Source: Megaustenia siamemsis | Taxonomy: Eukaryota; Mollusca; Gastropoda; Stylommatophora; Ariophantidae | Reading direction: 5' to 3' | DNA length: 64,000 nucleotides | Assembly: GCA_032433765.1 (NCBI GenBank) | Contig: JAVIAB010000051.1 | Coordinates: forward strand, 78,546,244 to 78,610,243 | Part shown: in pieces, positions 56,237 through 64,000 of the stretch | Numbering within the stretch: position 1 is the first letter of the stretch | Layout of the letters: the number at the start of each line of letters is the position of its first letter | Notes under the pieces: model-generated | The model's database searches: none | Seen by the model: only the letters and a program-made list of their open reading frames with translations | What the model was told of the DNA's origin: nothing | Position numbers and translations under genes: made by a program

Positions 56237-56340
56237 TATTGACCTTTCGAGCCGTGGTCGGCCCATATGCATAGACCCAGATACTCTTTCTCTTTTTCTA
56301 AATTGTCTTTCTAGCAGTCTCAATCATTGCAAAAAAAAAT
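56237..56340 (-). mobile_element. Element O fragment carrying the (TATC)n tail (copy O1)
   Basis: The minus-strand end TATGGGCCG-CCACGGCTCGAAAGG resembles GCCGTCTTCGGCTCGAAAGG at 58398-58420 and TGCCGTTTTCGGCTCTAAAG at 59590-59612, each followed by GATA-type repeats. The match is confined to the last ~50 bp. Confidence 0.55.
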
Positions 56341-56344
56341 AAAA

Positions 56345-56700
56345 CATTTTTTACATCCCCCCATTTGTCTCTGTTCTGTGCAAGCATCTCAATCTCATTG
56401 AGGGAGCCAATTCCTGCTGCTCTTGCCTTTCAGATCAATGTTCTTCTCAGTGTCTCTCTGGGTCGGCCTCTTTTTTCCTCCTACCTGTTGTTATGCACAT
56501 GAGGGTTTGCTTTGTTAATCGGTTATTATCTCTTCTCATCACACGTCCAACATATGGCCATCGTTTTTACTTGATTACTGATGATATTAGTGGTTGATTG
56601 GCGATTTCTCTAATTTCCTCGTTTATTATTTAATTCGTTCCACGCTATACCAAGTATTTCCCCTTGGACATTTATTTTCAATTGCTTTGTTTCTGTCTCT
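56345..56700 (-). mobile_element. RTE-like remnant, lineage J (copy J2)
   Basis: The minus strand reads VQGEILGIAWNEL, then (after a frameshift) RWPYVGRVMRRDNNRLTKQ, LMCITTGRRKKRGRPRETLR, stop, KARAAGIGSLNEIEMLAQNR and WGDVKNVLF. The WPYVGRVMRR plus RGRPRETLRR order is an RTE C-terminus. It is inverted relative to the adjoining RTE-D copy. Confidence 0.75.
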
Positions 56701-57284
56701 ATAATATAAAGTAAATCCGCCATCCTGGAATAAAAGGATGGATATGGCAAGACAAAATCACTAACGTAGAATTATGGGAAAGTACCAGTCAAACATTGAG
56801 CCGCGATAGCTCAGTGGTTAGTGAACGGACAAGGGGTAGGGTTCGATCCCAACCGACGGCTTCCGGGTTCACCCAGCCTTAAATGGGTACCGGATTTTTT
56901 TCTGGGAAAGTAAAGCAGCACGGGCGTAATACTGACCACATTACCCCAAAAATCATGTGCTGAAGGTCTGTAAAATATAGGGTCACTAACACCATATATC
57001 CCTATACGCCACTTGGCGTGACGGGGGTACTTTACTTTTTACTTACCAGTCAAATACAAGTTGGCACAAAGATACCACGGAGACGATGGCGCTGGATAGG
57101 ACACACACTGCGGGAGCAACTGAGAGTATTACACAAGCCCTTTTTGGAATCCATAGTGGAGAAGACAAAGAGTAAGACCAAAATAAACTTGGAAAAGACA
57201 GGTGGAAGCGGAGCGGCGATGAAAAGGAAGGGGAAGACGTGGAATTATCTGAAATGAATGGCAAGAAACAGAACGGCTTGACAA
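56700..57284 (+). mobile_element. RTE-D 3' part, interrupted by SINE S4 (copy D2)
   Basis: Before the SINE: GIKGWIWQDKITNVELWEST-like reading. After it: RWRWIGHTLREQLRVLHKP, FLESIVEKTKSK and the terminal region parallel to D1. The reading frame of D1 (WKCTSQIPVDKEIQRR) is split by the SINE within TACCAGTCAAA. The 3' end continues into the 38-bp minisatellite. Confidence 0.88.
56794..57043 (+). mobile_element. tRNA-derived SINE, family S (copy S4)
   Basis: Head GAGCCGCGATAGCTCAGTGG with A box TAGCTCAGTGG and B-box-like GGGTTCGATCCCA, a full body and the end CACTTGGCGTGACGGGG. It is flanked by perfect 11-bp direct repeats TACCAGTCAAA at 56783-56793 and 57044-57054. The SINE is younger than the RTE-D copy it interrupts. 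Confidence 0.95.
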
Positions 57285-57930
57285 GTGTTTCTTGAACATC
57301 TATGCTCCACTGGGAGCTGAAAGTGTTTCGTTAATATCTATGCTCCACAGGGAACTGAAAGTGTTTCTTTAATATCTATGCTCCACGAGGAACTGAAAGT
57401 GTTTCTTTAATATCTATGCTCCACAGGGAACTGAAAGTGTTTCTTTAATATCTATGCTCCACAGGGAACTGAAAGTGTTTCTTTAATATATATGCTCCAC
57501 AGGGAACTGAAAGTGTTTCTTTAATATCTATGCTCCACGGGGAGCTGAAAGTGGTTCTTTAATATCTATGCTCCACAGGGAGCTGAAAGTGTTTCTTGAC
57601 CATCTATGCTCCACAGGGAACAGAAAGTGTTTCTTTAATATCTATGCTCCACAGGGAACTGAAAGTGTTTCTTTAATATCTTTGCTTCACAGGAAACTGA
57701 AAGTGTTTCTTTAATATCTATGCTCCACAGGGAGCTGAAAGTGTTTCTTGGTCATCTATGCTCCACAGGAAACTGAAAGTGTTTCTTTAATATCTATGCT
57801 CCACAGGGAACAGAAAGTGTTTCTTTAATATATATGCTCCACAGGAAACTGAAAGTGTTTCTTTAATATCTATGCTCCACAGGGAACAGAAAATGTTTCT
57901 TTAATATCTATGCTCCACAGGGAGCTGAAA
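57285..57930 (+). repeat. 38-bp minisatellite derived from the RTE-D 3' end (TR15)
   Basis: Exactly 17 units' length (646 bp) of a 38-bp repeat. The first unit (GTGTTTCTTGAACATCTATG...GGGAGCTGAAA) is collinear with the 3' terminus of RTE-D copy D1 (21693-21725) and of the antisense copy at 62800-62850. The last unit is followed by GGGAAAAAAGAAGA, an eroded RTE-D tail. Later units carry TTTAATAT in place of TTGAACAT. Confidence 0.96.
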
Positions 57931-58039
57931 GGGAAAAAAGAAGACTATAATGTAAATCATCTTCAGTGTACTTAATTTGACACTGAGGGATTAAAACTGT
58001 CATCAGTTTGTATTAGGACCTTCGAATGAAACGGAATGG

Positions 58040-58183
58040 ATACGTCTTTTATGGACATTACTATATTATACAATAGTAATATAATATACAATAGTAATAT
58101 TATAGAATATAATAATATAATAATATAATATACATTAGTAATATAATATAAAAAAGTAAAATAGCATACAATAGTAATATAAC

Positions 58184-58227
<44 letters not shown>

Positions 58228-58380
58228 GTATTGTGATATATATATATATATTACAATAGTAATATATTATATATTATAGTAGTATACATGTATAATATAG
58301 TATGTATATATATAGTATATATATATAGTATATATATAGTATATATATATAGTATGTAGTATATATATTGTAGTATATAT
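58040..58380. repeat. AT-rich TAATA/TATA microsatellite region
   Basis: Mixed ATAGTAATATAATATAC units (recurring again at 58610-58800) and pure (AT)n at 58190-58222. The recurrence on both sides of element O2 suggests that O2 was inserted into this AT-rich block. Confidence 0.85.
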
Positions 58381-58383
58381 ATA

Positions 58384-58570
58384 ATATCTATCTATCTATC
58401 TATCTTCCTTTCGAGCCGAAGACGGCACATAGGGCAGAACCACAATTTAAAAAAACAGAAACCTTGTGTGCCAAAATGGCACATATTGCACAGATCACTG
58501 CTTCCAAAACCTATGTCACTGTTTCCATAACAATACTTTTTTACAATGACAGCTTGTCAAGCCAATATAT
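58384..58570 (-). mobile_element. SINE-like element O (copy O2)
   Basis: The reverse complement matches 59455-59625: GACAAGCTG-CATTGTAAAAA, GTATTGTTATGGAAACAG, AGCAGTGATCT-TGCAATATG, TGCCATTTTGGCAC, AAGGTTTCTGTTTTT, TCTGCCCTATGTGCCG. The 3' tail is (GATA)5 (as TATC repeats at 58386-58404). Its head is missing relative to O3. Confidence 0.8.
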
Positions 58571-58800
58571 ATACTATAATATATATAATACTATATATAT
58601 ATATATATATATATATAATAGTAATATAATATACAATAGTGATATATTATAAAATAGTAATAGAATATTCAAAAGTAATATAATATATAACAGAAACATA
58701 AGGTGCAATAATAATATAATATAAAATAGTAATTAAACAAACAATAGTAATATAAGAAACAAGAGTAATTTAATAAGCAAAAGTAATATAATATACAATA
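58571..58800. repeat. AT-rich TAATATAA region, continued
   Basis: Degenerate AATAGTAATATAATATA units with (AT)n at 58595-58615; a minus frame (58669-58866) here is low complexity. Confidence 0.8.
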
Positions 58801-59045
58801 CAAACAAAAGTATTTCCTAAATCCCACGCAAACACTTCGCCCATACTCACCTCCCACCCCCGACATATCACAGTTTGTGTGTATCGCACTGCCTTAACCC
58901 AAAGAAAGATCTCCATTCCCCAGGCGGGGGAACTACTTCCGGGAGTGTGGGAAGCTCACAGATGACGTCGACATGACGTGGGCATGGGCGTGTGTCATTG
59001 TCATTGACGATCTCAAGTTGATAGCATTGCAGCAAGTGCTCGTTT
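58801..59045. other. Unassigned spacer
   Basis: GC-richer short stretch (ATGACGTCGACATGACGTGG at 58960-58979) with no repeat partner. Confidence 0.35.
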
Positions 59046-59052
59046 GATTGTG

Positions 59053-59055
<3 letters not shown>

Positions 59056-59102
<47 letters not shown>
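59056..59102. repeat. (GA)n microsatellite
   Basis: About 20 GA units; a shorter (GA)n and (GT)n pair lies at 59250-59272. Confidence 0.95.
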
Positions 59103-59384
59103 ATGGGAGCTGATTGAGAATGGGAGAGATGTCGAGTGACATGGGAAGTGGAGTGAAGAGACAGTCTGAATAAAATGGAGGACTAGTAATAACACGATCT
59201 AGTGCAAGAACACTGCACCTGTAAGGGAGCGAGTGATAGATAAATAGAGAGAGAGAGAGAGTGTGTGTGTGGGTGTATGTATGCGAGAGAGAAACAGATA
59301 ATCAGAAACAAAAGACAAAAATGAAATGGAGAATGTTTTTACAGAGGTAATGTATGACTAGCCTGTGTGTTACCAGGGCCTTAT

Positions 59385-59618
59385 TATGAGTAAAAAAAAA
59401 TAGTGACACTGTGACCTTCCAAGCATGTCGTAAGAGGCGACTAAGGAGGCTGATCGATGGTTTGACAAGCTGCCATTGTAAAAAGTATTGTTATGGAAAC
59501 AGCGCCATAGATTTTATAAGCAGTGATCTCTGCAATATGTGCCATTTTGGCACGCAAGGTTTCTGTTTTTGAGATTGTGGATCTGCCCTATGTGCCGTTT
59601 TCGGCTCTAAAGAACAAT
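59385..59618 (+). mobile_element. SINE-like element O (copy O3, longest)
   Basis: The head TAGTGACACTGTGACCTTCC, then AAGCATGTCGTAAGAGGCGA, resembles the head of the 413-bp composite element at 62782-63194. The body is as in O2. The tail is only two GATA-type units (AATAGATAGAA). No tRNA-like promoter boxes were found, so the head may instead derive from an RTE 5' end. Confidence 0.75.
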
Positions 59619-59829
59619 AGATAGAATGTATGACTCGTGTGTATATATACACACACACACACAGACAATTATCTGCATATCCTGTGGTTATTTATATAGT
59701 CAACATCTGCAAGACATGTCATGAATATCACAAAAGAGAAACAGAAAATCAACATAATGATAGACTGCAGACAATTATAAAAAAGAGGATGAATTTAAAT
59801 ATGACAGGATAATTCAGAAGCAGCAAAAA

Positions 59830-60245
59830 TAGACTCGAGATGGTACAAAGTTTGTCAAATCATTAGACAACTGTCACCTGTGATGCCCATCAAGGGAATA
59901 AAATGTGATGTAAAACGGACACTACAATACAATCTTCATCCCAATGTTGTGCTACCAATGCCAGACCTGGACTTTAGACCCAATACCAATAAGCAAGATA
60001 GCTACTAATGACATAAAATGTGTTAGACAAATGACAGGAAACATCCTAAGAGATAAGATCAGAAATGAAGAACTGAGAGAAAGCAAGGAGTAATCCCCGA
60101 CATAGAAAACATGAAATAAAAACAGATAAAACAGTACGGCCATGTGATAATACAGAATGATCAAAACACAACACAACGAGCCTTTAATAAACGTTGCGAA
60201 AATACTAGACTCAATGGTAGACCATGAACAAAATAAATTTGAAAA
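59830..60245 (+). mobile_element. RTE-C fragment (copy C6)
   Basis: Plus-strand readings CQIIRQLSPVMPIKGIKCD, RTLQYNLHPNVVLPMPDLDF and TNDIKCVRQMTGNILRDKIR, then a degenerate GHVI-QNDQNTTQRAFNKRC region; it breaks before the tail near 60245. The order matches RTE-C copies C2 and C4. Confidence 0.85.
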
Positions 60246-60455
60246 AAGTATAAACATTCGAAAACATAAATGTTTTTATTATTAAAATATGTTTTGTCAT
60301 GGAAGGTCAAGGGGGGTCCTTGCCTATAAAACAACATTTGTTGTATTCTGACTCACTGACTTAGACTTTGATTTCAAAATGAAGCTGATCTCAGCTTTTC
60401 TTTGAGTCAGAATGAAATTGTCTGTAGCAATTTTTATTTCAGCTGCGAATAAGAC
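60246..60455. other. Unassigned spacer
   Basis: The interval 60380-60455 contains pre-repeat sequence (CAGCTTTTCTTTGAGTCAGA, ACTCAATGAAACTG) that grades into the 42-bp array. Confidence 0.4.
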
Positions 60456-61310
60456 TCAATGAAACTGTTTTATTTGATCTCAGTTGTGAGTTAAGACTCA
60501 ATGAAACTGTTTTATTTGATCTCAGTTGTGAGTTAAGACTCAATGAAACTGTTTTATTTGATCTCAGTTGTGACTTAAGACTCTATGAAACTGTTTTATT
60601 TGATCTCAGTTGTGAGTTAAGACTCAATGAAACTGTTTTATTTGATCTCAGTTGTGAGTTAAGACTCAATGAAACTGTTTTATTTGATCTCAGTTGTGAC
60701 TTAAGACTCAATGAAACTGTTTTATTTGATCTCAGTTGTGACTTAAGACACTATGAAACTGTTTTATTTGATCTCAGTTGTGACTTAAGACTCTATGAAA
60801 CTGTTTTATTTGATCGCAATTGTGACTTAAGACTCTATGAAACTGTTTTATTTGATCTCAGTTGTGACTTAAGACTCTATGAAACTGTTTTATTTGATCT
60901 CAGTTGTGACTTAAGACTCTATGAAACTGTTTTATTTGATCTCAGTTGTGACTTAAGACTCTATGAAACTGTTTTATTTGATCGCAATTGTGACTTAAGA
61001 CTCTATGAAACTGTTTTATTTGATCTCAGTTGTGACTTAAGACTCTATGAAACTGTTTTATTTGATCTCAGTTGTGACTTAAGACTCTATGAAACTGTTT
61101 TATTTGATCTCAGTTGTGACTTAAGACTCTATGAAACTGTTTTATTTGATCTCAGTTGTGACTTAAGACTCTATGAAACTGTTTTATTTGATCTCAGTTG
61201 TGACTTAAGACTCTATGAAACTGTTTTATTTGATCTCAGTTGTGACTTAAGACTCTATGAAACTGTTTTATTTGATCGCAATTGTGACTTAAGACTTTGT
61301 GAAACTATGA
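60445..61310. repeat. 42-bp tandem array (TR16)
   Basis: About 20 copies of a 42-bp unit (core ATGAAACTGTTTTATTTGAT). Left units read GAGTTAAGACTCAATG and right units GACTTAAGACTCTATG; three units share GATCGCAAT in place of GATCTCAGT at regular spacing, hinting at a multi-unit period of about 168-300 bp. Confidence 0.95.
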
Positions 61311-61555
61311 AACTACTTTAAAGCGATTTCAAACTCGTGGGACATGAAGTATAGAACATACAGTGTGCCTGAAGGGGTCCCGATCGAATGCGTGAGACCG
61401 GGCTGTCAGATACAAAATTCTGTACTAACGTAATCCATCACTCTATCATCCCAACCTACATGACAAAAAATTGTAACAACTTTTGTCCTGAAATGGATAT
61501 TTATCAATCACCATATATCATATCATCATATAAAATCATATCATATCATACAATA
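61311..61555. other. Unassigned sequence grading into ATCAT repeats
   Basis: 61500-61555 is an imperfect ATCAT pentanucleotide run leading into the (ATATT)n array. Confidence 0.6.
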
Positions 61556-61915
61556 TCATGTCATATTATATTATATTATATTATATTATATTATTATATT
61601 ATATTATATTATATTATATTATATTATATTATATTATATTATATTATATTATATTATATTATATTATATTATATTATATTATATTATATTATATTATATT
61701 ATATTATATTATATTATATTATATTATATTATATTATATTATATTATATTATATTACATTACATTACATTACATACATTACATTACATTACGTTACGTTA
61801 CGCTACGTTACGTTACGTTATGTTATGTTATGTTATGTTATGTTATATTATATTATGTTATGTTACGTTATGTTATGTTATATGTTGTTATGTTATGTTA
61901 TGTTATGTTAATCAC
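61556..61915. repeat. Pentanucleotide array with a sequence gradient (TR17)
   Basis: Successive blocks: (ATCAT)n before 61556, (ATATT)n 61560-61752, (ACATT)n 61753-61790, (ACGTT)n 61791-61825, (ATGTT)n 61826-61850, mixed ATATT/ATGTT to 61915. Each block differs from the next by one transition. Open frames (61388-61927) are the translated repeat. Confidence 0.96.
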
Positions 61916-61925
61916 TTGAAACTGT

Positions 61926-62312
61926 AATCATCATCATCATGTGCCATACAGGTTGGAGTAGGCGATCATGTCAAGCCACAATCTTCTATCCACAGTGCAT
62001 CCTATGAATTCTGTTGTTCACTGTTTTCCATGATACCAAGATATCTAGTATCTTCACTCTTTGTCGTCCGCGATCTCTTTTTCTGTATTTTGCCAGTTGC
62101 AACCAAGTATTCCAACTTTCCAGTCCTCATGATGTGCCCGAAAAACGTTGATTGTTTCTTTCTGATGTTTTTGAGGAGCTCCCTTTTTGTATTGGCCTCC
62201 TTGAGATTTTCCTCATTGGTCTGTCCTGGGAACTTTCAACATTCTTCTGAGAAATCTCATTTCATTTGTCTGCCTACTGTTCATGATTTGCTTCCATGCG
62301 AGAATTTAGTAA
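61926..62312 (-). mobile_element. RTE-B 3' fragment (copy B3)
   Basis: The minus strand carries the C-terminal RTE-B segments (equivalents of MRFLRRMLKV, TNEENLKEANTKRELLKNI, FGHIMRTGKLEYLVATGK, RCTVDRRLW), ending in (ATG)n, seen as (CAT)n at 61929-61940. There are several frameshifts and small deletions (TGTCCTGGGAACTTTC lacks the TAKK segment). Confidence 0.87.
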
Positions 62313-62511
62313 CAGGCAGTAAATGAGTTAGTTGTAAAACGCTAAAATTTACCGCAACGTGATGCTGTTGAAAACATCCCATGTGAGGTTAAATGACTAG
62401 TCCTATTAATATAAGATAATAAAATGGACTTCCGGTAAATATAGCGGATAGGCGACATGAACCGTTGAGGGTCTGAAAAGTGTTCCTTGTTGCAGATTCC
62501 TCATATTCTAA

Positions 62512-63258
62512 GTCCGGCTTGCTGTCGGAGCTACTGAGTTTAGTGTTCTGTGCACACCGCGAGCTGTATGTTTCATCCAGATGGTGTTTCGATATTCCGA
62601 TTGCTTACAATGAATGATGATGTTGTGTGACGAAGGATAGTTTAACTCCATTCACTTTTGGTGCGGTTACTTCTTATGTCATTTGGCGTTTGCTGTAGCT
62701 TCTATAATGAAGACTGCAGCTACCTTTCTTAGTTTGTATTAATGATATGAGATGTTCATTCGGATGATTCCATTGGCACATCTTCCTCTTCTACCTTTCA
62801 GCTCCGTGTGGAGCATATGTCTTCAACAAACACTTTCCAAGTCGTTCTGTTTCTTGCCATTCTTTTAAGATCATTCCATGTCTTCCCCTTCATCTTTATC
62901 TCTGCTTCTGTCTGTCTTATCCAAGAATTTCGGCAACCCTGACTCCTTGAGGCTTTCTCCGGCTTGCGTCATACGTCTCTTAGACAGTGAGCCTTTATCT
63001 TTCCTGGATTTACTTTTATTCTTTTCTTTGACTCGTCCATGTTTGTGAAGTTTTTTTCGGCTTATTTTTTTACAGTATGGGATAGCCAGTCCCATGCCCA
63101 ACCCTCCTTTCTCGCCTCTTACGAACATGCCTGGTAGGGTACAGCGCCACTATTCGTTACTCCTTTTTCAGGCCCCTGCAGAGCAAGGGTTTACTGGCAC
63201 ATGCGTTTGAGCAATTTTGGATTTTTAATTCGTTTGCGGTGATACTGGAGTCTTCGAC
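62512..63258 (+). repeat. Repeat H (copy H3), split by a composite element
   Basis: 62512-62781 and 63195-63258 are collinear with H1 (10312-10622). The break falls within GATTCC-TTGGCAC, and both sides carry TGGCACAT, the apparent duplicated target. Confidence 0.85.
62782..63194 (-). mobile_element. 413-bp composite RTE-D-derived element
   Basis: Inserted antisense in H3 with 8-bp flanking repeats TGGCACAT (62774-62781, 63195-63202). On the minus strand, the first ~250 bp resemble the head of element O (GTGGCGCTGTACCCT, AGGCATGTTCGTAAGAGGCG) and contain MFVRGEKGGLGMGLAIPYCK. The last ~145 bp match RTE-D copy D1 from AGACAGA-CGAAGCAGAG to the CTCCAC...GCTGAAAGG terminus and AGAAGAGGAAG tail. 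An 85-codon frame (62871-63128) crosses the junction near 62925. It looks like an internally deleted, mobilised RTE-D derivative. Confidence 0.85.
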
Positions 63259-63384
63259 TAACTTCAGCTACAATAAAATGTTGGACATTCATTTACGTTC
63301 AGCAGTCTAAAAAAAACTCTTTACAACTGAAATTCTATTACAATAGGCTGTATGCTATGTCACAGGTACATACAAAATATCAAT

Positions 63385-63718
63385 TAAATTTCCATCATCA
63401 TTAACAAAAATTATGTTTCTATCATTAACAAAAAATTATGTTTCTATCATCAACAAAAATTATATTTCTATCATCATTAACAAAAAATTATATTTCTATC
63501 ATCATTAACAAAAAATTACATTACTATCATCATTAACAAAAATTATATTTCTATCATCATTAACAAAAATTATATTTCTATCATCATTAACAAAAAATTA
63601 CATTTCTATCATCATTAACAAAAATTATATTTCTATCACCATTAACACAAAATTATATTTCTATCACCATTAACAAAAATTATATTTCTATCATCATTAA
63701 CAAAAATTATATTTCTCA
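63385..63718. repeat. 27-bp tandem array (TR18)
   Basis: About 12 copies of a 27-bp unit (core AACAAAAATTATATTTCTAT, then CATCATT). Unit length varies by one base through an A5/A6 run. Confidence 0.95.
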
Positions 63719-63729
63719 GCTATCCGGAA

Positions 63730-63808
63730 GTGTACTTCGTCACACAACATCATCATTCATTGTAAGCAATCGGAATATCGAAACATCATCTGGATGAAAC
63801 ATAGAAAG
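63730..63808 (-). repeat. Repeat H fragment (copy H4)
   Basis: The reverse complement of the central H segment (TTTCATCCAGATGATGTTTC, then GATATTCCGATTGCTTAC). Confidence 0.75.
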
Positions 63809-63824
63809 GTATACTTGCGTTGGA

Positions 63825-63955
63825 GATCGATGAGTAATTGACGTTTCAAGACCAGGGCTGGTTGCCGCAGAGAGAAATCTTAGATAAAAATCCCAACTGG
63901 CGCAGCCAGGAACCCACAACCTCTCTGTCTTGCCTCGAGACCAACCAGTCCCCTA
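63825..63955 (-). mobile_element. SINE-like repeat, family P (copy P2)
   Basis: Second copy of the 6780-6955 block: GAGTAATTGACGTTTCAAGA, CAGGGCTGGTTGCCGCAGAG and CCTCGAGACCAACCAGTCCC. It lacks the extra CGAACCCGCC piece of P1. Confidence 0.6.
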
Positions 63956-64000
63956 CTTACGTTAATGTTATTTCCTTTCTAATGTTGTATCTTTATTTCT

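Noticed and set aside
61388..61927. 179-codon tyrosine/isoleucine-rich frame
   Set aside because: Translation of the pentanucleotide array.

Overview
This 64 kb window looks like intergenic or heterochromatin-like DNA from an animal genome, most likely a mollusc. That placement is an inference from the repeat repertoire: several RTE-type non-LTR retrotransposon lineages plus tRNA-derived SINEs of a kind I associate with molluscs. No single-copy marker gene confirms it. I found no credible host protein-coding gene, rRNA, functional tRNA or CRISPR array. Long open frames here are either fragments of reverse-transcriptase genes or by-products of tandem repeats whose unit happens to lack stop codons. 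No bacterial or viral gene organisation is visible.

Two classes of sequence dominate. The first is tandem repeats: about twenty arrays with unrelated units (5, 18, 22, 24, 27, 28, 29, 30, 35/37, 38, 41, 42, 47, 49/43, 52, 53 and 60 bp), covering roughly 30% of the window. The largest are a 6 kb array of 37-bp units (40.3-46.3 kb), a 3.3 kb array of 41-bp units (24.3-27.6 kb) and a 2 kb array of 49/43-bp units (8.0-10.0 kb). Each of these three shows higher-order organisation. The second class is a graveyard of retrotransposons, roughly a quarter of the window. I separate several RTE-like lineages by their C-terminal protein signatures and 3' tails: RTE-A and RTE-B end in (ATG)n, RTE-C and RTE-D in (AAG)n-like repeats, RTE-F in an ATG-rich repeat, and there are more decayed lineages E and J. 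All copies are 5'-truncated, frameshifted or mutated in catalytic motifs.

Layout: 0-1 kb, 30-bp array; 1.6-2.1, RTE-A; 2.9-3.9, 24-bp and 18-bp arrays; 4.5-6.6, RTE-A, SINE, purine-rich tract, RTE-A; 6.8-7.3, SINE-like sequence; 8-10, 49/43-bp array; 10.3-10.7, repeat H; 11.2-13.1, small array, RTE-A, RTE-C; 13.6-14.1, 52-bp palindrome-bearing array; 14.2-19.0, a pair of ~0.65 kb inverted homologous segments (M) flanking RTE-A copies; 19.0-23.4, repeats G, K and L, RTE-C and RTE-D, a SINE; 24.3-27.6, 41-bp array; 28-32.9, RTE-B, three RTE-C copies (one 2.1 kb) and a SINE; 34-38.6, an RTE-A copy split by an antisense RTE-B, then another RTE-A and a 47-bp array; 39-46.3, RTE-F, then 53-bp and 37-bp arrays; 46.6-47.7, a 29-bp array split by repeat H; 48.6-50.2, SINE and an RTE-F copy flanked by 158-bp direct repeats; 50.6-53.3, CT-rich tracts and a 28-bp array; 54.4-57.9, RTE remnants, a 42-bp array, a long (TATC)n tract, and an RTE-D copy carrying a SINE and a 38-bp minisatellite grown from its own 3' end; 58-64, tailed SINE-like elements O, RTE-C, 42-bp, pentanucleotide and 27-bp arrays, RTE-B, and a copy of H split by a 413-bp composite element.

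The unifying observation is mechanistic. Retrotransposons appear repeatedly to seed, split or bracket tandem repeats: a minisatellite made of the last 38 bp of an RTE, a microsatellite tail of very different lengths on one SINE-like family, and an in-frame (TA)n expansion inside a reverse-transcriptase reading frame. Insertion footprints range from 8 bp to about 158 bp. These are the best candidates for something under-described in this window.
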